The position numbers were made by a program, and so were the translations under genes. Of a stretch of DNA of 64,000 nt, positions 17,002 through 32,000 are shown in pieces. Position 1 is the stretch's first letter. Each line of letters starts with the position of its first letter. Origin of the DNA: Cyclobacteriaceae bacterium (lineage in GTDB: Bacteria; Bacteroidota; Bacteroidia; Cytophagales; Cyclobacteriaceae); assembly GCA_022842845.1 (NCBI GenBank), contig JALHOT010000005.1, positions 62,001 through 126,000 of the forward strand, given 5' to 3'. The notes beneath the pieces are model-generated. The model was not told the DNA's origin and did no database searches. It saw only the letters and a program-made list of their open reading frames with translations.

Positions 17002-20000
17002 ATGAGAGCTACTTTAAAAAAAATTTGTTTAATCTTATTGGTAATTCTACCTTTTTATCATAAAGTCAAAGCCCAAATAGATATAACGGCTAATGACCCT
17101 AGACACGAGACATTATCCCAAAAAACAGTTTCTGTACTTTTTACATCGACTATCCAATCAGCTCCCGCACCATCAATAAATGGTTGGAGTGTGAGGGTTA
17201 ATACAATACCAGTTACGGTCAGCTCAATCTCTGTAATAGGGAATAGGGTTAACGTAAATTTTAACGCCACTCCGGCACATGCTTCTTTTGATTATTTGAT
17301 TCCTGGGGATGTAATTGATGTTTCGTATGATCCTACTGTAGCAGGCTCAAATACCTTAACCTCACTAGGCGTTGAGATTACATCGTTCACGAATGTGCCA
17401 TCAAAAAATAATTTTGTTGGTAATTGCAGTGATCTTGTGTTTTTTCAACAGGGTGACTATTCGACAACAGATATATGCTCACCAGTAAACAATAATTTTA
17501 AACAATTCCAATATTACTTATCACATAGATTGAGAAATAGTAGCTCTTTTACGTTGGCTACAAGATTTAGATTTAATATTCTTTGGGGTGATGGAACACC
17601 GGCTAGCTCCAATACAGGCTATTATTCTGATGCAGCAGGTACGGCTAATGGGGCGTTTTATACAAGTACTCCTGGATTTCCAGCATCTATAGTAACAACA
17701 CGTGCTACGAAATTATTTCCAGACAATACCAACGTTTGTAGTTTTACTACCACTATTTTCCCCTTTATAGTTGGTGTTGCTAATTGCAATACAGGTTCAT
17801 TGCTGCAACAAGCTACATTTATTTCTTATGATTTTGATAGTGAGAACACAGGCAGTCTTAGTCTGCAACCTTCTGTAGCTAATTCGAACAGAATCTGTTT
17901 GGGTACTAACTTGAATATGCAGTTTTCTGACCAAACTACGCTAAACTGTGTTCCGGATGTACCTAACATCGGTGCACCCAATAATTTGGTAAGGTGGATT
18001 CGTGTCGTTTATGGATCGGAAAATTATGTTGGTGGTAACATTCCAAATGTAGTTGTCAATGGACCATTAACAGGTGGTCCCATTAGCGTCACCAATGGTA
18101 CTGGAACGATTTCTCCTGCTTCAGGCTACTTTCCTACAGGTGCAGGTGGTACACCTGGTATCCCTGATGCAAACGGGGTTATCGAATTAGCCACTCCAAT
18201 TTCGGCAGCCTCCTTAACTACCTACATGCAGACCATTACTACATCCTCTGTTACTAATCATGCTGTTGGGCAACGTTTTTATGTGAGGTTAGATTATTGG
18301 AACACTTGTAATCAGTACGATGGAAGTCCCTTATCACTAGCAAATGCTAGATCGATATCAAACTATGATGAAATCATTGGTAAACCTGTCGCATTAACAA
18401 CAAACGGCCAATCGATCTGTTACACAACTCCAAATTCTACGGCATTCAATTTTACTGTCACTAGTTCTCTTGGTGGATTGCGAACTGGAGTGAATTGGTA
18501 TGCTTCCCTTGCCAATGTTATTTCAGGGACTCGTATTACAAATCCCAATGGAACAAACAGTTTAACTTTTCCAGCATCCTCTTACACCACAGCTAATGGA
18601 ACATCTGTAAATTTTAGATCAGATAACACAGGTGGACGCTACTATTCCTTATGGGTGACTCAAGTACAAGGAGGTACAAATTCATGTGAGAGCGATCCGG
18701 TTGAAGTGGTGATCTACCAGCAGCCGCAAATTAATGCTGGGGCTGATAATCCGACTATACCAGTCGGGAGTACACAGGTTTGTGTAGGAGATTCTCAGGT
18801 CTATACAACAAGTGCACCTGGCACTAAAACCATTGCCGCCAATAATTCAACGAATGGAGCGGCACTAAATTTTCAACTTGAAAATCTCTGGAGTGATGGA
18901 TTTGGCACTGATGTTACCTTATCCCCAACTAATACGACAGGAAATAGTACAACGGCCACTTTTAGTTTTGCTGCACAGCCTAACCCTTCAGCTACAAATA
19001 ACATCAGTGTTAGAAGGCGATACCGAACTACAGGAGCTGATGCCATCTCCATCATAAGTCCCTTACCGGCACCTTTTACACTGCCAACCTATAGCATTAC
19101 CCCTCAAAGCTGTCAAAATAGTAATGTTAGTTTGGCTGTAACTGTTTTTGGAGAAAGTAATGCAGGTACAATCACTGGTAGTCCAACAATTTGTAATGGT
19201 TCAAGTACAGGAAACATGGTACTCACTGGTCACCGAGGTGCGGTTATTCAATGGGAGAGAAGCTTCAACGCGGGTGTTTTTGTTCCAATTCCGGCAACAG
19301 CTGGCTTGACTTCCTATTCTGAAGTTCCTCCGAATGGCCCAGGCACCTACAAATATCGCGTGTATGTTCAAAATCAAAATATTACTGGACCATGCCCGTT
19401 TGCAACAACTATTGTTGCCAATCAAAATACCGTTGTAGTGAACCCAGTCCCTTCTAAACCAACCATCACACCGTCTGGGGCCACTACTTTTTGCTTTGGT
19501 GGCAGTGTTACATTAACATCAAGTACTGTTGATGCGGCTAGATATGATTGGTATCGAGGGGCAACCTTGGTGCAGAGCGGAGCCAGTAATACAATTGTAC
19601 TTACAACTGTTGCCCAAAGTGGTAGTTATACAGTACAAACCTTTGGAATAGCGCCTTCTAATTGCCCAAGCATAGCTTCAGATCCTGAGGTTGTAACAAT
19701 TAATCCTTTGCCTGCTGCCGGAAATCCTACCGGTGGAGGTGCAGTTTGTTCGGGTAATCCAGCACCAGATATTGAATGGGCAATTTCGAGTGGTAATGGA
19801 CCTTACACGGTTACCTATACGATTACTAAAAATCCAGGAGGAGTTGTTTCAGGGCCTTTTGTTGTTAATAATGTTACGAGTCCATTTCTTATAGATGATC
19901 CAAATCCAGTAGGCATAGGTGGAGATACGTTTGATTATAAGATTACAAACATTCAAGATGCGAATGGCTGTGTGGCTAATCCAGTTACACTGGCAGCCGT

Positions 20001-23000
20001 TCCTGCAGGGCAAGTTTCTATTGGAGGAACCGCACCCGTACTGGATGGACCTGTTAGCTTAAGTTCAAGTGCTGCCTGCGATGATGGTGGCAGTACCTCC
20101 AATCCACAGTTGGTTTTTGGACTTACAGTTGCTTCAGCCAACACAGCAGGATTTATTCTAAACTATACAGTTGATGGTGGCGGCAACCGAACAAAAATTT
20201 TTAATACGGATGCGGCTGGTGATCCTACGGTTGGAACTCAGGTTATCTTTTCAGATGCAGAGTTGAATACCCTATTACCTTCACCCCATGTGATTCGAAT
20301 TGTATCGATCATTTCACCATCTACTTGTCAACTTCTCATAGGTCAGAATTTAAATTTTACAGTTAATCCACGACCAAGCCCGCCAGTCAATCCAGGTAAC
20401 GTAATTGCTTGCTCCGATGTGGTTGGAACTACTTCTGTTTTGGTAAATAACCCTGGAGCAGGATTAACAGTAGACTGGTATGATGTTGCTGGACCTGGTG
20501 GCGTTCAACTGGCTAATGGAGTGCTTTCATTTGTGCCTGGAGCCGCGGGAACTTATCATGCTGAAACCCGTAACATAGCTACTGGCTGTGTAAGTGCTTC
20601 ACGCACTCCAGTAACGCTCACTTCGGACGCCCTTCCTGCAGCTCCCGTTGTAACACCTGTTGCGAATACTTGTAGTAATGCATCGGTACTTACCGGTAAT
20701 CTAGTTACCAATGGAGGTACAGGAACATGGACAGTAGGATCAGCCTTATATTATGAAACATTCTCGACTGCAGACAATGGATTGGGTATTTCAGGTCCTA
20801 ACCCTCATGCTACTTCCTTTACCAGACCGGGCGGGTCATGGTCGGTAACGGTGCCTGCAACCAATACCTTTGGCCTGGCTACTGAATTTATTCGTGTTAA
20901 TGCGGGTGCTTTAGTAGCACAGGATGTCAATAACGCAGAGGTTGTTTGGCAGTCCAGAGTTATTGATATAAGCACCTCAGGCAATGTATTTGTATCTGCT
21001 CAGGCAGCTGAGTACGGTGTTCAAGCTGCGGGTGACTACATACGACTCTATTATAAAATAAATAGTGGGGCAGAAGTTCAATTTGCAGGTATTGTAGATG
21101 ATCAGGATCCTATTATTCCGGATAATCAACTACAATCATTTACATCTCCTTTAGTAAGCGGAAACACACTTCAGATTGTTGCCCGAATTCGAAACAACGC
21201 AGCTGGAGATGGACACAGACTGGATAATGTTGCAGTGTCGCAAGCCGGTGTTAATGTCCCCATCATTACCGATGTAAACAATCCTGCCTCTGCGGTGACC
21301 AATCTTCAGGATGGTCCCAATGTATTTACGTGGACGATTACCAGCGCTTTGGGTGCTTGTACTTTACCACCCGCGGTTTTAACGATCACCAAAAATCCTC
21401 AACCCATTACACAGGATATCAACTTCGACCTTTGCGAAACAAATGAAGGAACACTGGATAGATTGAATTATGACCTTACAGTGCATAACCTGGCAGTGGC
21501 CAATGGCTCATTGGCAAATAGAAGTGTAAGCTGGTTCACCAACCCTGCCCTCACCGTGGCTGTGCCTGATGCGACTGATGTAACGGTTAGTGATAACGAT
21601 GTGTTTTATGCCAGGGTAGTTAATACATTAACAGGTTGTACCAATGAGAGTCCGGTGCTTAATGCTGGCACTGTTACCTTTAATGTGAATCCTTTGCCAG
21701 CCACTTTTGACCAGGATGATAGTAATGCCGAAACAGTTTATTGCGAGGAGTTTCCAGTAGGAAGCGGAATAGCTAATGATGTTAACCTTACAATACTCAA
21801 TGACAATATTATAGGCGGTGTTGTTCCAAACAGAACTGTAGCTTGGTTTGAGGCGGACGGTACAACACCTGTTGTTACGCCTAATGATATTGATGCAGTA
21901 GTTAACGGAAGAATTTACATTGCTCGAGTAACCAATACTCTTACTAATTGTGTAAACACAGCGCAAGTAGAAATTACTGTTAATCCGCTACCTCTAAATA
22001 ATGCCATTGTCACCCCAAGTGGTACAACCCCAGCTTCATTTACAGTTTGTGCCAGCACAACCATTTTGCTATTCCAAGTTAATCCAGCGCTAAATCCTGG
22101 GTCAACTTATGTATGGTCAATACCGACTGGTGTTGGGCAGTTTCAGCAATTTGGTGGTGGTGGTGTAAATGACTTCTTCGTTTTACTAAGATTCCCCAAT
22201 GCTGTACCAGGTGGTCTACCTATTACAGTAACAGAAACATCTGCTGATGGTTGCGTAGGTAATGTTAACACACTGACTATAGTAGTTGACAGCGCACCTG
22301 CTGCTCCCGTAATTGTGGGTGATAATAATGTGTGTGCTACCGAAAATAATGTTAGCTACACTATTGCAGCGCCTGGTATTTCAACTTACACCTGGACTGT
22401 GCCCGGTACTTTGGGTTCTATTGTAAGTGGTCAGGGTACTGATCAGATTATTGTAAATATTAGTAATACCAGTGGGAATATTACAGTAATTGAAACGAAT
22501 GCAACAGGTTGTGTGAGCCCTGCTGCTGCTCCTTTTAATGTAACAGTGAATGCGAGACCGAATATTACATCACTAAATACCGTAGACATTTGTAGTGGAG
22601 AAACGGTTAATGCAAATCATACCATAACAGCAGTTCCTGCACTTGGAACGGTTTTCGATTGGGTGGTAACTGCTAAAGTCGGACCTGTAGGTGGTGCCAG
22701 CGTTGGTAATAGTGGTACGGGTCAAATCAACCAGACTTTAACTAATACATCATCATCATTAGGCCAGATCATTTACGACATAACGCCTAAGATCGATATC
22801 GATCCTACAGCAGGTGTTGAATTTTGTAACGGGCCAACACAAACTTTTACGGTAAACGTTTATCCTGAACCAGTAGGTAATAATCAGGCACTGAGTATTT
22901 GCAGTGACAATATTTTCAATTACGATCTTCAGGTTACAAACATTGACGGATTAGGCAATGGATTACCAGCTGTATTTACTTATACGGTTGTATCCTCTAA

Positions 23001-26000
23001 TGGAGCAGTACCAGCGGAACCAAATCGTGTTGCTGCAACAAATTTGCCGATTAGTCATACTTATACTAATACAACCACAGGCAATGTAACAATCACTTAT
23101 ACTATTCTTCCATTCTATGATGATCCACAGGCTTGTGCCGGAGATCCCTTTACCATTACCTTAACTGTACAACCTGAACCACAAGGTATTCCTGATGCAG
23201 ATATTGTTTGTGGAAGCGCGGCTGTGGGTTACGACCTGGTTGCTAATATCGCTGCAGGCAATAACCTTACTGCGGGAACAACTTTCAGTTGGGTTGCTGC
23301 TGATAATCCAGATGTAACAGGGGAGAGTCTAGTACCTCAGACTGGTAATACCATCACTGATGTGATCACCAATGTTACCACAGGAAACGAAGATGTAGTA
23401 TACACAGTCACTCCAATTAGTGCATCGGGATGCTCAGGTAATACTTTTACAGTTACAATAACAGTTAGGCCGACTCCGGTGGGTGCCAATAATTCTATTG
23501 TAAGATGTAGTGATGAGAATGTGGGTATTATTTTATCTACCAATCCAGCTGCCGTAGTAGCTGCAACGTATACAATAGCTGTAAATGCAAATGGTTTAAC
23601 GCTTAGTGGAGGAGTAGATAGTAACGGAACACTAAAACTTGCCAATGAAATTAATGATGATGCATGGTTGAATAACACCTTAAATCCTGTTAATGTAGTC
23701 TACACCATCACACCTGTAAGTGCCGATGGTTGCCCCGGTGTTAGCTTTACGTTAACAGTTCAGGTTAATCCAGAACCTATAGGTATTGGCAACGCAGTAA
23801 CAAGATGTAGTGGAGAAGCTGCAGCAGTAAACTTAACAAGTAATATTGCCGCTGTAGCTGCAGCCACTTATAACATTAGTGTAAACGCCAATGGACTTAT
23901 ATTCGAAGCGGGTACAAACAGTAATGGAAATGGAAAAGCCTCTAATGAAATAGCTGATGATGTTTGGAGAAATACAGGTTTAAGTCCTGTTAATGTAGTT
24001 TATACTATAATTCCGGTTAGTGCTGTTGGTTGTTTGGGTAATCCTGTAGTTGTTACGGTAACTGTTAATCCTGAACCTGTAGGTGCAGATGGTGGAGCTT
24101 CGTTCTGTAGTGATGATGCCCTAGGCATTAACATATCAACTTTGGGAACTTCAGTTGCTGCTGCTACTTATAACATTGTAGTTAACCCTAACGGTTTAAT
24201 TCAAAGCAGTGGCACAGGCAGTGGTGGTAACAATAAATTAGCCAATGAATTAGCAGCTGACGCATGGAGAAACATTGGATTATTGCCTGTAGATGTTGAA
24301 TACACCATTACTCCTGTAAGTGCAGATGGTTGTGCCGGTGATAACTTTGTAATTACGGCAACAATTAATCCTGAGCCTGTAGGTAACACCAGTGCAGCAA
24401 CAGTATGTAGTGATTCTCCTGTAGGTGTTACAATTACAACGGCAGGTACTTCAGTAGCTGCTGCTACCTATAACATTTCAGTAAATGCTAATGGTCTAAT
24501 CCTAAGTGCAGGTACAGATAGCAATGGTAATGGAAAGGCTGCTAATGAAATAGCAGACGATGAGTGGACTAACACAGGATTAAGCCCTGTTAATGTAGTA
24601 TACACAATTATCCCTGTAAGTGCGGCTCCTGAAAGCTGCGAAGGTGATGCATTTACGATTACCATAACTATTAACCCTGAACCAGTGGGTGTTGTTGCTG
24701 CGGCTACGCGTTGCAGCGATCAGGCAGTAGGGTTAAATATTACTAGTAATGCTGGATCTGTTCCGGCAACCAGTTATAATATAGCTGTTAACAGTAATGG
24801 ACTTACTTTAAGTGCAGGGACAAATAGCAACGGAATTAATAGGGCCGCCAGCGAAATTTCAGACGATGTATGGACCAACACAGGCTTATTACCTGTGGCA
24901 GTGGTGTATACGATCAATCCTGTTAGCGCTGCCGGCTGCATAGGCAATGCCTTTACCATTACAGTTACAGTTGATCCCGAGCCAGTAGGTAGCAATAGTA
25001 CTGCTACCCGTTGCAGCGATGAAGTATTGGGTATCAACCTGACAAGCAATGGAGGCTCTGTGGCTGCAGCTACTTATACCATCGTTGTAAATGCTAATGG
25101 CCTTACCCAAAGCGGAGGCACCGCCAGTGCAGGTGCACTGAAGGCCGCCACCGAAATAGCTGATGATGTATGGCGCAACACAGGCTTACTTCCGGTTGAT
25201 GTTGTGTATACCATCACACCCGTGAGTGCTTCCGGATGCTCTGGCAATTCTTTCACGATCACGGTTACAGTTAATCCAGAGCCGGTAGGGACGAATAGTT
25301 CGATCTCAGTTTGCAGCGATGCTGCAGTGGCTACCAATATCAGTACCAGTGGTTTTTCAGTGGCAGCAGCCAATTATACAATAGCCGTGGCGGATAACGG
25401 TTTGTTTTTAGCGGCAGGAACAGCCAGCGCAGGAGCAGGTAAAGCGGCTAATGAAATTGCGGATGATGTATGGCGTAATACCACCAATGCTCCGGTTAAC
25501 GTGGTGTACACGATTACTCCGGTGAGCGCGGCAGGCTGTAACGGTGATGCCTTTACCATAACTGTTACCGTTAACCCAGAGCCCGTAATAATAGCTGGCC
25601 TTGATGACACAGTTTGTAGTGACGGTATTGTGGATTTGGTGCTGAATACTGCCATCGGAAGTGTATCCGCATCGGGGTACAATATTATAAGCCGTACCGT
25701 TGATGGGGCATTAACTCCTGTAGCACAAGTAACAGTGCCTACGAATGGGGTGGCCGCCAATTACCTACGCAACGAAATTTATCGGAATACTACGAATGCA
25801 GCCCTCACGGTTACTTATCGGGTTGTGCCGATCGGAACACTGGGTTCATGTTTAGGAGATGCTCAAGACATCATTATAACAATTAATCCTGAGCCTGTTG
25901 TGGCTGCGACATTGAATAATGCTGTTTGCAGTGATGCAACAGTAGGCTTAGTATTAAGTGTGGCTCCAGGGGGCGTTCCGGCTCTTAATTATAATATTGT

Positions 26001-29000
26001 CAACAGAGCGGTGTCTCCAGGATTAGTGGTAATTAGTCAGGTTCCGCTAGCCAATAATGTGTCAGCTAATTACTTACAGACTGAAGTGTATCGTAATACC
26101 ACCAACACTGCACTTACCGTGCAATATGTTGTAGAGGCTACGGGTACCTTAGGGTCCTGTGTAGGAGATCAACGAACCATTACCATGACCATTAATCCTG
26201 AGCCGGTCATCGCCACCAACCTAAATGGCAACCGTTGCAGTGACGCCATTACCGGATTGGTATTAAATACAAACGGAAGTAGTATTGGCGCACTGAACTA
26301 TAATATCATCAGTCGACTTGTTACTCCTGGTTTAATACCTGTAGCTCAAGTGGCAGTGCCATTCAATGCAGTGACTTCTACTTATTTGCAGAATGAGATT
26401 TACAGAAATACTACAAATGCACCTTTAACAGTTGAGTATGTTGTTGAGGCCACTGGTAGTTTGGGTAATTGCACAGGAGATCAACAAACCATCATCATCA
26501 CCATCGATCCGGAGCCGATTGTCGCTAGTACTTTAAGTACTTCAAGGTGCAGCGACAGTATTATGAACCTTGTATTAGGAACGGAAGCAGGAAGTGTTGC
26601 TGCGGTCAATTATAATATCATCAGCAGAACTGTTGCGGGCGGACTCACTGCCGTGAGTCAGGCTATTGTGCCTGCTAATGCAGTGTCAAGTACTTACCTG
26701 CAGAACGAAATCTACAGAAATACTAACAATGGCTCATTAATAGTAAGTTATGAGGTGCAGGCAATAAGTACTATTAATGGATGTTTGAGTGACATCAGAA
26801 CGATTACAATCTCTATCGATCCGGAACCGGTGATTGCTAACAACCTTAATGCCACAGTCTGTAGCGATGCCAATGTAGGTCTGGTATTAAACACTCAGCC
26901 CGGTGGTGTTTTGGCAGCTAGTTATAGTGTAATCAGCCGCTCGGTAGCGCCCGGTCTTACTCCGCTTTCACAGGCCGTGGTGCCTGCTGCGGGTGTAGGT
27001 GACAATTACCTGCAGGGTGAACGCTATACTAATCAGACTAATGGCCCGTTGACAGTACAATATGTTGTGTCTGCTTTAGGTACCATCAATGCTTGTCAAG
27101 GCGATCAGCAAACCATTACCATCACCATCAATCCGGAACCTGTTATTTCATCTTCTTTGAATAGCAATGCCTGCAGCGATAGTGCTATCGGCTTAATTCT
27201 GAATACTAATGGAAGTAGTGTAACTGCGCTGAACTATACCATTGTAAGCAGAAGTGTTGGGGGAGGGCTCACTCCGGTCAATCAGGTGGTGGTGCCTGCG
27301 GCCGCTGTTGCAAGTAATTATTTGCAGGGAGAAATTTACCGTAATACCACAGGAGCACCGATTACAGTGCAATATACAGTTCGTGCAACAGGTACAGTAG
27401 GCGGATGTGTAAGCGATGATCTTGTGATCACTATCACCATCGATCCGGAGCCTGTGATTTCCACCGCGCTTAATGATAATGTTTGCAGCGATCAGCCGAT
27501 TGGTTTACTATTGAATACGAACGGTTCAAGTATCGGGGCAGCTTCTTATAACATTGTCAGCAGAAATGTTGGACTAGGATTAACAGGCGTAAGTCAGGTA
27601 CTGGTGCCTGCGGCCGCTGTATCAGACAGCTATCTGCAAAACGAAGTGTATCGAAACACTACAGGGGCGTCAATTAATGTTGTTTATGTAGTTGAAGCCA
27701 GAGGCACCATCAATAGTTGCCTGGGTGATCAGCGCACCATCACGATTTCAATTGATCCTGAACCTGTTATTGCCACCAACCTGGATGACAATGTATGTAG
27801 TGGTGAGGATGTTGGATTACTTTTAAATACTAATGGAGCAAGCATTGGGGCAGCCTCCTATAACATTGTTAGCCGTACAGTAAACCCAGGACTTAACCCA
27901 ATATTGCAGGTTGCTGTTCCTGCGAATGGTGTTACCAATAGCTACTTGCAGACTGAAGCTTATAACAATACTACCAATGCTTCTCTAACAGTAGTGTATG
28001 TAGTAGAAGCGACAGGTACTATCAATGGATGTGTAGGCGATCAACGTACGATAACCATTACCATAGATCCTCAACCGGTAATCTCACCTAGTCTGAGTGC
28101 CACTGTTTGTAGCGATAATATTGTTAACCTGGTGATGAACACATCAGGCAGCAGTGTGAGTGCCATCAATTATAATGTGTTGTCAAGGGTAGTAGCACCT
28201 GGACTTACGGCAGTTACCCAAGTCGCTATTCCTGGAAATGCTGTGGGTGCATCTTATTTACAAGGAGAAGTCTACAGAAACCAAACAGGCGCTTCATTAT
28301 CGGTGCAATACGAAATTCAAGCGCGTGGATCGATTAACGCATGTCTTGGTGATCCAGTTGTGGTAACCATTACCATCGATCCGGAACCAGTGATGTCAAC
28401 TACCTTGAACGACAATATTTGTTCAGATGATGTAGTTGGCTTGGTGTTGGCCACGAATGGCAGTAGTGTAGGGGCTGTCAATTATAATTTGATTGACAGA
28501 ATTGTAGCAGGCGGTCTGACACCTGTTACTCAAGTTGCTTCGCCTCTTAATGGGGTGGCGGCTAATCATGTGCAAAATGAAGTGTACAACAACACCACAA
28601 GTGGATCGCTTACTGTGCAATATGTAATAGTGCCTGTGGGTGCGATTAATAACTGTTTGGGAGATCAACGAACTGTTGTGATGACAGTGAATCCTGAGCC
28701 GGTGGTTGCTACCACACTTGATAATACTCTTTGTAGTGATAATGCCACAGGTTTGGTACTGAGTACGAATGGCACGAGTGTGGGAGCCTTGAATTATAAT
28801 ATCGTAAGCAGGACAATTGGTGGTGGTTTGGTGTCAGTGGCAGAGGTAGCAAGCCCTGCGCTCAGTGTGGCGGCTAATTACCTGCAGAATGATATTTACC
28901 AGAACACTGGCGCCTTATCAGCTAACGTTGTTTATGTAGTTGAGGCAGTAGGAACGATTAACAACTGTCTGAGCAATCAGCGTACAATTACCTTAACAAT

Positions 29001-32000
29001 TAGTCCTGAACCGGTAATGTCTACTACGCTTGATATCGCTGGTATTTGTAGTGACTTACCTACCGGCCTTATCCTCAACACCAACGGATTGTCAGTGGCA
29101 GCCAGTCAATATGATATCCTCAATATCACCGTACCTGGAGGCTTAACGCCCAATCCAGCCAATGCCTTGGTTCCACAAAATGGTGTTCTTGCTAATCATG
29201 TTCAAAACCATCAATTTAATAATGAAGGTTCAGGTGACTTGATTGTAGAGTACAACGTTCGACCTCTAAGTGCTGCGGGTTGTTTGGGCAATGCTATTGA
29301 TGTGCTGGTGACGATCAATCCTGAACCCGTACTGGATTCTAGCTTAGATGAGATAAATTGTAGTGACTTACCCTATGGTAATTTATTGATAACCAATGGC
29401 ACATCTGTAGCGGCATCCAGTTACGATGTTTCTGCTGTTGTTGAGGCTGGCCTTGCAGGTTTGGCCAGTACAGGTATTGCACAGGCAAATAATATTATTC
29501 AAAATGATGCCTTTACTAACCTTACGGCTACACAGTTAAAAGTAACTTATACTGTAAGACCCAATGGTATAAATACCTGCGTTGGTGATGCAAGAGTAGT
29601 TGAGTTTAAGGTAAATCCTGAACCCGTATTAGATGTACCTACTCCGGATGCGATCTGTAGTAATAATACCAATCAACCAGATCAGACAGAGATTGTGTTG
29701 AGTACAAACGGTACATCTGTGAATGCATTGAACTACCGCTTGTTAAATGTTGAGTATAGCGATGGGGGGGCCTTCACAGGTGCATTACCGCCTAACTTCC
29801 TCGCCAATGCATCGAACCGGGCTGTTAACTCAGTCAGCGGTGTGAACCTGGTGAGAACAGACAAGTTTAATAATTTATCTACCAACGCGGTGGTGGTTAG
29901 GTATGAGATAGAACCCATAGGACCTACGGTAGGCACGTTTACATGCTTAGGTGATGCAACAACCATTGACATTACCGTAAATCCTGAGCCAGTCATCGAT
30001 CCGAGTATTAGTCCTACGGCTGTCTGCAGTGATATACCGGCAGGAAGCTCCGCTGAATTAGGGGAGAGTCCAACCTCTATATCCATTGCTTCATATATCT
30101 TTAAGTCCATCAGCTTCCCTGATTTAACAGCTGGAGCAAGTAATACCGGCATTGGTAACAATAAAGCCTTTAATGCACTGGTAAATGATACTTATACCAA
30201 TGTTACAGAGGTACAGAAAATAGCTACTTATACAATTGCTCCTGTGTCGGCTGCAGGTTGTATTGGTTTGGATGATCAGATAGTGTTAACTATTGATCCT
30301 GCTCCCAACCTCGCAGATAATCTTAGCCGCATTGTGTGTAATGATGCTACTGCCAGCATAACCCTTTCAGTCAGTACGGCAGTTGATGCCAATGGAGGCT
30401 TCGATATTTTAGATATTGACAGTAATGGTGGTCGTAACGTACTAGTACCCAATGGAGGAAATAGTATTGTAGCCAATGGCCGCCCAGCCAATATTCTGGC
30501 TGGCGATCGTTTTGTCAATGCTTCGAATGCCACCGATACTGTGCGCTATGGTATCAAGCCGGTGTCTGGTGCGGGTTGTAAAGGTCCGCGTGAGGTAGTG
30601 ATGCTCATTGTAGAGCCATCTATTGAAATGAATGCTGGTAGTAGTATTGAAATTTGTAGCAGCGGATCGACTAACTTTACCATTACTTCTGCTAAAGTAC
30701 CATCTGCCGGAAGCATTACGTATAACTATTCAGCCAGTGCAAGTTCTCCTCAACTTAATGGTTTTAGTCTATTCCAAAATAGTTTACCGAATAACCATAC
30801 TATAGCTGATGTGCTGGTTAACAATGCTAACATTGCACATACAGTTACGTATAACGTTACCCCAAGGGCAGAATCAGCTGCCAGTGGAGCTGCTTGTTTT
30901 GGAACGCCAAGGCAATTTGTAGCAAGGGTACAACCCAAGCCAAGGTTAACAGCCTTACCGGCTTCTTTCACCGTTTGTGAAGATGAACCTTTGGGGGTTG
31001 ACCTGAGCACCGCCTCATCGCCTACTAATGGAGCTTCGTTGCCAATACCTGTTGCTTTTAATCTGCTTAGGGTAGAAGAAGAATCGGGTGGTATACCTGA
31101 CTCAGTGCTCGGTTTTACAAGTGCATGGCCAACAACCTTTAATCCAGGTACAGATGTGTTGAACGAAGTCTTGAGCAACATTGATACTGTGCAAAGAGTC
31201 ATTCGTTATTTCTTCCAACCTCGTTTTGATATTGTGAGTGGTACTTGTTTGGGTGACGAAACCAGTATTGTGGTAACAGTAAGTCCACGAGCCCAGATTG
31301 TAGGCCTAACACCAGAGGAAGTTTGCAGTGGTGAAGAGTTCTCTCAAAACATTAATGTTGTTGGTGCAGAGGCTGCTTCTACCCTTATTACCTGGACAAG
31401 AACTACGCCACCACCATCGGGCATTACAGGTTCTTCTAATGGTGCTGGGAATACTATTACACAAGTATTATTTAACAACAATAATAATTTGGGTAATATC
31501 ACCTACACGTTCACGCCTAAATCATTTAACTGTGTAGGGCCAACGGCCAGCTTTGTCACAACAGTGCTGCCAATACCTAAATTAGAAAATGTGCCGGCAT
31601 CCGTTTCGATTTGTAATAATGGTGATTTTGAACTGAACCTGGATAATTTGAGTCCAACGGTTAATGCTACTTTTACCTGGACCATCGACAATACAGATCC
31701 GTTATTAACGGGCTCCACTGGCGGAAGTGGATTATTCATTGATGACACCTGGTCAAATGCTACAGGTTCTTTAGGTACTACAGGCTATACCATTATTCCA
31801 ATTGTCGAAAAAACGAATGGAACTGATTGCTTGGGTACTGAGAGAATAGTGACTTTGAATGTGGCCCCAGAAATTGGTGCAACCTTATTAAGCTCCAGTG
31901 GTGATAATGATGATTATTTGTGTGAAGGAGGAAAGGGTTTTCTTTTCTTCGAAAATATTGGCTTACCTTCTTTCGGTATGACTTACCGGGTTGATAACGG

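Noticed and set aside
23337-25760. A run of open minus-strand frames across the giant gene, spaced about 300 bases apart
   Set aside because: They are by-products of the in-frame repeat composition on the other strand; their proteins are low-complexity echoes of the repeat, with no start signals or family features.
22864-30297. Regular 300-312 base periodicity that could suggest CRISPR or satellite repeats
   Set aside because: Units are diverged, in frame, and encode conserved PKD-like modules; there are no short identical repeats with unique spacers.
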